Assembly: GCA_964497245.1 (NCBI GenBank)
Contig: CAZCCC010000037.1
Span: 1-9,131 of the forward strand
DNA length: 9,131 nucleotides
Direction: 5' to 3'
Origin: CAZCCC01 sp964497245
Lineage (GTDB): Bacteria > Patescibacteriota > Patescibacteriia > Buchananbacterales > UBA6539
Shown here piece after piece: positions 1 to 5,403 of the stretch (its first letter is position 1; the number at the start of each line of letters is the position of its first letter). Under the pieces are notes generated by a model. It was not told where the DNA came from and did no database searches. It saw nothing but the letters and a program-made list of their open reading frames with translations. The position numbers and the translations under genes were made by a program.

Positions 1-71
1 TTCAAGGCGAAAAGAGGGTTTTATTATTGGTAGGTTTTAATTTTTTGGAAAAAATAGCCAAATTGAATTAA
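1..71 (+). CDS. Possible C-terminal end of an upstream gene (partial, unidentified)
   Basis: Reading from base 3, 22 codons run open to a TAA at 69-71 and give a plausible basic/hydrophobic protein tail ending FLEKIAKLN. The other two plus-strand frames close earlier (TAG at 31-33, TAA at 38-40). The stop lies 3 nt before the extended -10 element of the next gene, which fits the compact layout seen elsewhere in the window. The fragment is too short to assign to a family, and it could be non-coding. No terminator hairpin is visible between it and the next gene. Confidence 0.35.
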   Translation, partial: QGEKRVLLLVGFNFLEKIAKLN

Positions 72-74
72 ATT

Positions 75-83
75 TGCTATAAT
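75..83 (+). promoter_or_regulatory. Extended -10 promoter, predicted leaderless start
   Basis: TGC followed by a perfect TATAAT (78-83) forms an extended -10 element. No good -35 hexamer lies 16-18 nt upstream (55-60 reads TAGCCA), which is tolerated by extended -10 promoters. The ATG at 90 begins 6 nt after the hexamer, where transcription would normally initiate. The mRNA is therefore predicted to begin at or within a base or two of the start codon. This inference matches the second promoter at 1154-1161, which has the same 6-nt spacing. Confidence 0.7.
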
Positions 84-89
84 TTTTTC

Positions 90-1097
90 ATGATTTTAAA
101 TTCTAGAAATAAAAAAATAATCATTATTTTGCCTGCCATTATTATTAGCGTTGTTGTTTATTGGTTGTTTACAAAGGATTTTACAACTGACAATAAGCCG
201 AATTACGGAGTAACTTTTAGCAAGAAATATGCGGTTGATTTGGGGTTAAATTGGAAAGATGCTTATCTAGCCATTATAAATGATTTAAAAGTTGATAATA
301 TTCGTTTGATTTCTTATTGGGATGAATCTGAAATAGCCCAAGATTTATTTTATTTTGATGATTTAGATTGGCAGCTTGATCAGCTAAAAGACAAAGATAT
401 TAATGTAATTTTAGTTGTTGGCAGGCGGGCACCGCGTTGGCCAGAATGTCATGATCCGTTATGGATTGCTGATTTATCATTGGAATCAGTTCAGAATCAC
501 CAGCTAAAATTCGTTCAAAAAGTTATTGAGCGCTATCGTGACAATCAGATAATAAAAGCATGGCAAGTTGAAAATGAACCGTTGTTTGGCTGGTTTGGAG
601 AATGTCCGAAACCTGATAAGAATTTTTTAATTAAAGAGATTGAACTTGTTCGTTCTCTTGATAATAGTCCAATAATAATAACTGACAGCGGCGAACTTAG
701 CCATTGGCAAAGTGCTGCTTCGGTTGCAGATGTTTTAGGAATAACAATGTATCGAATTGTTTGGAATAAGACTTTTGGATTTTGGGATTATTTTTTTGTA
801 CCGGCCTCAGCTTATCGTTTTAAAGCTAATTTAACAAAATTTTTAAACAAAAATTTGCAAGATATAATTATTACTGAATTACAGATGGAACCATGGACAA
901 TGGATCGCAGGATGTCCGAACTTACTATAGAAGAGCAACAAAGATCTTTTACTCTAAAGAAATTTAAGGAAAATGTAAAATATGCAAGAAAGGCCGGTTT
1001 TGACCAAGTTTATTTTTGGGGGGTTGAATATTGGTATTGGCTTGATCAAAAAGGCTATCCCGAAATATGGCAGCAGGCTAAAATATTATGGAAATAG
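90..1097 (+). CDS. Membrane-anchored clan GH-A-like glycoside hydrolase (TIM barrel)
   Basis: The 335-residue protein starts with a short basic stretch and one hydrophobic segment (about residues 9-27) that works as an uncleaved signal anchor, putting the catalytic domain outside the membrane. The rest reads as a (beta/alpha)8 barrel of the cellulase/GH-A superfamily. Strand ends include NIRLISYW (70-77) and INVILVVGRRAPRWP (104-118). AWQVENEP (157-164) puts the likely acid/base Glu at 163. IIITELQMEPW (259-269) puts the likely nucleophile Glu at 263, and YFWGVEYW (308-315) fits strand 8. Both Glu positions fit the retaining mechanism of this clan, so an active enzyme is likely, but the exact family and the sugar substrate cannot be read from the sequence. 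The first ATG is supported by the promoter placed just before it. The gene is a single transcription unit between its own promoter and a terminator. Confidence 0.75.
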   Translation: MILNSRNKKIIIILPAIIISVVVYWLFTKDFTTDNKPNYGVTFSKKYAVDLGLNWKDAYLAIINDLKVDNIRLISYWDESEIAQDLFYFDDLDWQLDQLKDKDINVILVVGRRAPRWPECHDPLWIADLSLESVQNHQLKFVQKVIERYRDNQIIKAWQVENEPLFGWFGECPKPDKNFLIKEIELVRSLDNSPIIITDSGELSHWQSAASVADVLGITMYRIVWNKTFGFWDYFFVPASAYRFKANLTKFLNKNLQDIIITELQMEPWTMDRRMSELTIEEQQRSFTLKKFKENVKYARKAGFDQVYFWGVEYWYWLDQKGYPEIWQQAKILWK

Positions 1098-1127
1098 CGT
1101 ATTTTTTCTATGAATTAGTATAAAGCT

Positions 1128-1153
1128 GAGGCTTGTAAAAGCCTCGTTTTATT
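1128..1153 (+). terminator. Intrinsic terminator after the glycoside hydrolase gene
   Basis: A perfect 7-bp stem, GAGGCTT (1128-1134) pairing with AAGCCTC (1139-1145), closes a GTAA tetraloop and is followed by GTTTTATT. It lies 30 nt after the TAG stop and is among the most GC-rich short segments in an AT-rich gap. It fits a classical Rho-independent terminator and separates the hydrolase gene from the holB operon. Confidence 0.85.
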
Positions 1154-1161
1154 GGTAGAAT
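1133..1161 (+). promoter_or_regulatory. holB operon promoter, extended -10, predicted leaderless start
   Basis: TGG followed by TAGAAT (1156-1161) is an extended -10 element with one mismatch to TATAAT. Exactly 17 nt upstream is TTGTAA (1133-1138), which matches the -35 consensus at four of six positions and lies in the 3' stem arm and loop of the preceding terminator. The holB ATG begins 6 nt after the -10, the same spacing as at 83/90, so a leaderless transcript is predicted. The -10 assignment is fairly secure. The -35 assignment is weaker because it overlaps the hairpin sequence. Confidence 0.65.
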
Positions 1162-1167
1162 GTATTT

Positions 1168-2199
1168 ATGTCAGGCAGTAAAAGAAATAAATTTAATTGG
1201 GCGGTTATTGGTCATTTGAATATTATAAATTATCTCCAAAATAGTATAGATAATTCCAATATTTCGCAAGCATATTTATTTGTTGGACCGAGTAATATCG
1301 GAAAAACCTTGGTTGCAGAATATTTTGTCGATTCTTTATTCTGTGATAATTTAAAAACAGATCAAGCCGTAGTCCCTTGCGGTCAATGCAGTTCTTGTCA
1401 GCAAATAAAAAACAAGATTCATCCTGATATTTTTTATCTTAAGAGGGTTGATGATGAAAAAACCGGAAAGCTAAAAAAAAATATTGGAATTGGTCAGGTT
1501 AGAGAATTGCAGAACAAATTAAGCCTTCATTCCTTTTTGGATTCTTACAAGATCGGAATAATTTTTGAGGCGGAGAAACTAAGCCAGGAAGCTGCTAATT
1601 CTCTTTTAAAATCTCTGGAAGAACCAACGAAGAAAACAATTTTTATCCTTTTAACAAATAATGCGGATATCCTGCCAAAAACGATTTTGTCCCGTTGCCA
1701 AATTTTAAATTTCTTGCCGGTTAGAACTAAGGATATTAATGATTATCTTTTAAACCAAAATGTTGATCGAAAAGATTCTAAAATAATTTCAGGAATCTCT
1801 TTGGGTCGTCCGGGAATTGCAATTAATTATTCAGAAGACAATGAGAGTTATTTAGAATTTCAGGATCAAATCAAGCAATTTATTTTTTTAATAAAAAAAA
1901 ATAGTTTATTGGATAATTTCAGGTTAATTGATGATTTGACAAAAAATAACGATATTAATACATTGAAAAATCTTCTTGACATTTGGATTATGGTTTTGCG
2001 TGATTTAATTTTAGTTAAATGCGTTGGGCAAAATCTTGCAAGCAACCATAAAATTTTGTCGGAATTGAATCAGCTTGCTGATTTGTACTCAAGGCAAAAG
2101 TTATTTGAATTGCTGGAAAAAATCTTTCAGGTAAAAAAATATCTTGAAGCTAATGTAAATTCTAGACTGACTTTGGAAAATTTTGTTTTAAATTTTTAA
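1168..2199 (+). CDS. holB: DNA polymerase III subunit delta' (clamp-loader AAA+ protein)
   Basis: This is the delta' subunit of the clamp loader, which with delta and gamma/tau opens the beta sliding clamp and loads it on primed DNA. The 343 residues show an N-terminal AAA+ domain with an intact Walker A, GPSNIGKT (40-47). A zinc module follows with C59, C71, C74 and C77. A relaxed Walker B region, IGIIFEAEKL (129-138), leads into the hallmark AANSLLKSLEEP (142-153), and the sensor/arginine-finger motif SRC is at 175-177. The C-terminal collar helices (about 210-343) are poorly conserved, as usual. DnaX was considered, but the protein is much shorter than DnaX and the NSLLKSLEEP context and FEAE box fit delta'. 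Many delta' proteins have a degenerate P-loop, so the intact one is worth noting. It is the first gene of a tight operon, with the next ATG 10 nt downstream. Confidence 0.93.
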   Translation: MSGSKRNKFNWAVIGHLNIINYLQNSIDNSNISQAYLFVGPSNIGKTLVAEYFVDSLFCDNLKTDQAVVPCGQCSSCQQIKNKIHPDIFYLKRVDDEKTGKLKKNIGIGQVRELQNKLSLHSFLDSYKIGIIFEAEKLSQEAANSLLKSLEEPTKKTIFILLTNNADILPKTILSRCQILNFLPVRTKDINDYLLNQNVDRKDSKIISGISLGRPGIAINYSEDNESYLEFQDQIKQFIFLIKKNSLLDNFRLIDDLTKNNDINTLKNLLDIWIMVLRDLILVKCVGQNLASNHKILSELNQLADLYSRQKLFELLEKIFQVKKYLEANVNSRLTLENFVLNF

Positions 2200-2209
2200 A
2201 TAAAAAATT

Positions 2210-3262
2210 ATGAAAAAATTAACTATTTTTTTATTGATTGGCTTGGCAGTATTCAGTGGCTGTGTAATAAGTTTTGGCTCAAAAAAAAGCGCCGGTACTG
2301 CTGGAGTTTTTAAATCTTTTGACAAAGGTAATAGCTGGACGGAAAAAAATTTGTTTTTACATTCCGGCGGTGTTGGAAGTATTGCCGGAATAAATGTTGT
2401 TAGCCTTAATTTTGACCCTTCGGATAATTCGGCTGTCTATCTTGCTTCTGATTCCAGCGGATTATTTTATAGTTATGACGGGGCAGACAGTTGGCTGAAG
2501 GTGAGGCAGATTGGCAACGGAAAAATAGAGTCAGTGGCAATTGATCCGATAAATAAATGCATAATTTACACCAGTTTTGCTAATACCATTCTAAAGACAA
2601 TTGATTGTGGCCGAAGCTGGTCGGAAGTATATATTGATACCAGGATTGATAAATCAATTACGGCTTTAGCAGTAGATAATTATGATAATTTAATAATTTA
2701 TGGAGGAAATACGGCAGGCGATATTTTAAAAAGTGTAAATGGCGGCGGAAATTGGCAGGTAATTGCTCGGTTTGAAAATCCGATAAAAAAAATAATGATT
2801 GACCAAAATGACACCAGAATTATATATGTACCAACCGATAGAAAAGGAATTTTTAAAACTACAAACGGCGGAAATGACTGGAAAGAAATTAATGACGGCT
2901 TAAGGCAGTATTCCGGCTCTTTTGAGTATAAAAATTTGATTTTTGATCAAAGCACCCGCAATAATTTGCTTTTAGTTGCTAAATATGGATTGCTTTGGAC
3001 TGAAGATGGCGGCGAGACTTGGGAGCCGATACCCTTAATTACTCCGCCGGCAACAACCGATATATATTCAGTAGCCATTAATCCTCAAAATAATTTAGAA
3101 ATTTATTATACGACAAAGTCAACTTTCTATAAAACTACTGATGGCGGTAAAAATTGGATTACCAAAAGGTTGCCAAGCGCTGCAGTTCCCGCCCATATGG
3201 AAGTTGATCCTAAAAATCCGAATATCATTTATCTGGGATTTTTTAATCCTTCTAAAAAATAA
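2210..3262 (+). CDS. Secreted lipoprotein with seven Asp-box (BNR/YCF48-like) repeats
   Basis: The protein has 350 residues. The N-terminus is a lipoprotein-like signal: two Lys, a hydrophobic stretch, then FSGC with Cys18. Phe at -3 is a slightly unusual lipobox. Seven Asp-box motifs of the S/T-x-D/N-x-G-x-x-W type follow, with Trp at 43, 95, 137, 182, 224, 271 and 316, about 42-52 residues apart. Each is preceded by a strand pattern such as DPINKCIIYTS or NPQNNLEIYYTT. This spacing fits a beta-propeller of sialidase/YCF48 shape. Sialidase catalytic residues (arginine triad, Tyr/Glu pair) are not evident, so a binding or assembly role on the cell surface is more likely than glycosidase activity. 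No Shine-Dalgarno sequence precedes the ATG. It sits 10 nt after holB and 11 nt before frr, so it is probably co-transcribed with both. Its partner is unknown. Confidence 0.8.
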   Translation: MKKLTIFLLIGLAVFSGCVISFGSKKSAGTAGVFKSFDKGNSWTEKNLFLHSGGVGSIAGINVVSLNFDPSDNSAVYLASDSSGLFYSYDGADSWLKVRQIGNGKIESVAIDPINKCIIYTSFANTILKTIDCGRSWSEVYIDTRIDKSITALAVDNYDNLIIYGGNTAGDILKSVNGGGNWQVIARFENPIKKIMIDQNDTRIIYVPTDRKGIFKTTNGGNDWKEINDGLRQYSGSFEYKNLIFDQSTRNNLLLVAKYGLLWTEDGGETWEPIPLITPPATTDIYSVAINPQNNLEIYYTTKSTFYKTTDGGKNWITKRLPSAAVPAHMEVDPKNPNIIYLGFFNPSKK

Positions 3263-3273
3263 TAAAATTTATT

Positions 3274-3828
3274 ATGGATCAAATTATTGAAATACATAAA
3301 ACAGAATTTGAGAGAGTTGTTGAAAATTTAAAATCCGATCTGTCTACGTTAAGAGTTGGCAGAGCCAATCCGTTAATGGTTGAGAATATTTTAGTGGAGG
3401 CTTATGGTGCTAAAACGCCATTAAAGCAGATGGCCTCAATAAGCGTTCCGGAAGCAAGAACAATTTTGGTGCAACCGTGGGACAAGGCAATTATAAAAGA
3501 TATTGAAAAATCAATTATTGTTGCCAATATTGGTATTAATCCGGTAAATGAGGGATCTCAAATCAGATTAACTATTCCTTCTTTGACTGAGGAAAGCAGA
3601 AGAGAGTTGGTAAAGTCGGTTGGAGAAAAAATGGAAAAATCAAGGATTATTATTCGTCAAATAAGAGATAAAATCAAAGATGAAATAAATAAAAAGCAAA
3701 AAGCCGCTGATATTACCGAGGACGACAAATACGATTTGCTGAAAAAACTTGATGAAATTGTAAAAATTTATAATGAAAATATAAAAGAGGTCGGAGATAA
3801 AAAAGAACGAGAAATAATGATAATTTAA
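3274..3828 (+). CDS. frr: Ribosome recycling factor
   Basis: RRF acts with EF-G to split post-termination ribosomes. The 184 residues match the family's usual length of about 185. Visible signatures are TLRVGRANP (25-33), the PWD box (68-70), INPVNEGSQIRLTIPSLTEE (88-107) and the charged helical stretch around 120-145. The C-terminus, GDKKEREIM, is also typical. These give the two-domain layout: a three-helix bundle from both ends with a beta domain at about 31-105. TAAAAT at 3263-3268 lies 5 nt before the ATG and resembles a -10 box, but in such AT-rich DNA it may be chance. No Shine-Dalgarno sequence is present. In many bacteria frr follows tsf and pyrH, and neither is immediately upstream here. 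The next gene, rseP, starts 3 nt after the stop. Confidence 0.97.
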   Translation: MDQIIEIHKTEFERVVENLKSDLSTLRVGRANPLMVENILVEAYGAKTPLKQMASISVPEARTILVQPWDKAIIKDIEKSIIVANIGINPVNEGSQIRLTIPSLTEESRRELVKSVGEKMEKSRIIIRQIRDKIKDEINKKQKAADITEDDKYDLLKKLDEIVKIYNENIKEVGDKKEREIMII

Positions 3829-3831
3829 ATT

Positions 3832-5001
3832 ATGATTTTAACACTAGTAGTATTTTTTGCCGTTTTAGGCATTTTAGTTTTAGTCCATGAACTTGGCCAT
3901 TTCTATGTAGCCAGGAAATTTGGAGTAAAAGTTGATGAATTCGGACTTGGTTTGCCGCCGAGGATTTTTGGGTTATACAAAGATAATTTTGGAAAATGGA
4001 AAAAAGTCGGATTAAAATCGGAAAACACATCCAAAACAATCTGGTCCCTTAATTGGATTCCTTTGGGCGGTTTTGTGAAAATAAAGGGAGAGGATGGCGG
4101 AAATCGAGAAGACGAAGACAGTTTTATAAAAAAAAGCGTTGGTAAAAGAATGGCGATAATTTCGGCTGGCGTATCTATGAATTTAATTTTGGCAGCTGCT
4201 ATTTTTTCAGTGTTGCTTGTTATTGGTTCTCCGCAGGTAATTGACAACCAACAGCTGATGCCTTTTGCAAAAGTCAAAGGCACTCAAGTAAGGGTGATGG
4301 ATGTGTTGCCTGAATCACCAGCGGCTAATATCGGTATTGAAGTAGGAGATTCAATTATTTCAATTGATGGTCAAATAATTGGCAGCATAAGTCAGGTTCA
4401 AAACTATCTAAGTCAAAAGGCCGATATAAATGTTGATTTGAAAATTGAAAGAAAAAAAGAAATTATAAAAAAAGAAGCAATTCCTGGATTAATCGGAGAA
4501 ACAGGTCGTGCAGGATTAGGGGTTGCTTTAATTGAGACTGGCATTGTTTCATATCCATGGTATCTTGCGCCTTTTTATGGCATTTGGGAAACTGCGAGAA
4601 TGGTTTTTGGAATAATCGCCGGTTTTTATTTGATCATAAAAAATTTAATTATAGACCAGAATTTAATCGGCGAAGTCTATGGCCCTGTTGGTATTGCCAG
4701 TCTTGTCGGTGATGCCGCTCGTCTCGGATTAATTTATCTCCTGCAGCTTACCGCTGTTTTATCAGTAATTATCGCAGTAATTAATTTTTTGCCTTTTCCG
4801 GCGCTTGACGGCGGTAGAATATTTTTTCTTTTAATTGAAGCAATACGCAGAAAGCCGGTTAATCAAAAAATTGAAAATGCTGTCCATAATATAGGATTTG
4901 CTTTGTTAATGCTTTTAATATTGGTGGTAACTTTTAATGATATCGCTAGAGTTTCTTCGGGGCTTTTTGGATGGTGGGATAAAATTTCTGGATTATTTTA
5001 G
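3832..5001 (+). CDS. rseP: RIP metalloprotease, site-2 protease family
   Basis: This is an integral-membrane zinc protease that cuts transmembrane segments, such as anti-sigma factors or remnant signal peptides. The 389 residues carry HELGH (19-23) in the first membrane helix, with H19, H23 and Glu20 as zinc ligands and catalytic base. FGLGLPPRIFG (37-47) and SLNWIPLGGFVKI (72-84) follow. A second hydrophobic segment (about 107-132) contains SAGVSMNL. A single PDZ domain (about 150-210) includes SPAANIGIEVGDSIISIDG. The third ligand motif, NFLPFPALDGGR, is at 318-329 with Asp326, followed by a last hydrophobic segment (353-368). E. coli RseP is about 450 residues with two PDZ domains; this shorter single-PDZ form is common elsewhere. 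No anti-sigma factor is visible nearby, so the substrate is unknown. It lies 3 nt after frr and 3 nt before the next gene, which suggests co-transcription. Confidence 0.95.
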   Translation: MILTLVVFFAVLGILVLVHELGHFYVARKFGVKVDEFGLGLPPRIFGLYKDNFGKWKKVGLKSENTSKTIWSLNWIPLGGFVKIKGEDGGNREDEDSFIKKSVGKRMAIISAGVSMNLILAAAIFSVLLVIGSPQVIDNQQLMPFAKVKGTQVRVMDVLPESPAANIGIEVGDSIISIDGQIIGSISQVQNYLSQKADINVDLKIERKKEIIKKEAIPGLIGETGRAGLGVALIETGIVSYPWYLAPFYGIWETARMVFGIIAGFYLIIKNLIIDQNLIGEVYGPVGIASLVGDAARLGLIYLLQLTAVLSVIIAVINFLPFPALDGGRIFFLLIEAIRRKPVNQKIENAVHNIGFALLMLLILVVTFNDIARVSSGLFGWWDKISGLF

Positions 5002-5004
5002 AGT

Positions 5005-5373
5005 ATGAGGATAATTATACCTTTTGATTTTAAGGATAATCTTAAGAATTTTATGCGTCGGGCGGGCTATGCCGTTTTTGATGATCCCAATACCGGTAAA
5101 ACAAGCTATACTAAAAGACTTAGCAGAGACTATTATCCGCGATTTCATGTTTATGTTGAAACTAATAAAGACAACCGCCAATATATTAATCTTCATCTTG
5201 ATCAAAAAAGACCTTCTTATGCTGGTTCATCGGCTCATAATGCGGAATATGACGGCGGACAGGTGGAAATTGAAGGTAATCGCCTAAAAGGATTAATTAC
5301 CAATCAACTGAATAACCAAGGTCAATCTAATTCAGGAGAAAAGAAAAGATTTTGGAATAAATTTTTCAGTTAA
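5005..5373 (+). CDS. Small conserved-looking protein of unknown function, coupled to rseP
   Basis: The protein has 122 residues and no signal peptide or membrane segment. I recognise its general type as a hypothetical protein often found in Patescibacteria, but no function is known to me. The core is an aromatic and His-rich segment. RDYYPRFHVYVE (41-52) and INLHLDQKRPSY (61-72) look like two beta strands, followed by SSAHNAEYDG (75-84), with His at 48, 64 and 78. A polar Asn/Gln/Ser-rich linker (98-112) leads to a basic aromatic tail, KKRFWNKFFS, which could touch the membrane. The start ATG lies 3 nt after the rseP stop, so translation is probably coupled, and a role linked to RseP or membrane quality control is possible but only inferred. 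His-based metal binding is another untested idea. Confidence 0.75.
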   Translation: MRIIIPFDFKDNLKNFMRRAGYAVFDDPNTGKTSYTKRLSRDYYPRFHVYVETNKDNRQYINLHLDQKRPSYAGSSAHNAEYDGGQVEIEGNRLKGLITNQLNNQGQSNSGEKKRFWNKFFS

Positions 5374-5403
5374 TTTTTATTTTTTTAAAAATAACCATAT
5401 TCT

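Noticed and set aside
2210..3262. Annotation of the Asp-box protein as a sialidase
   Set aside because: Asp boxes are structural and occur in many propellers. The catalytic arginine triad and Tyr/Glu pair of sialidases were not seen.
3830..4283. Minus-strand open frames opposite the 5' part of rseP
   Set aside because: They lie wholly opposite a confidently assigned gene, show no family motifs and have no promoter or start context. They are shadows of the rseP codons.
5024..5287. Plus-strand open frame of 87 codons inside the 122-residue gene, and another of 65 codons at 5615-5812
   Set aside because: Both are out-of-frame with better supported genes and have unnatural Ile/Leu/Met-rich composition typical of frame-shifted AT-rich DNA.
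5377..5394. Perfect 8-bp inverted repeat TTATTTTT/AAAAATAA between the 122-aa and 593-aa genes
   Set aside because: It is made only of A and T with a 2-nt loop, so it would be unstable as a terminator. Such palindromes are common by chance in this composition.
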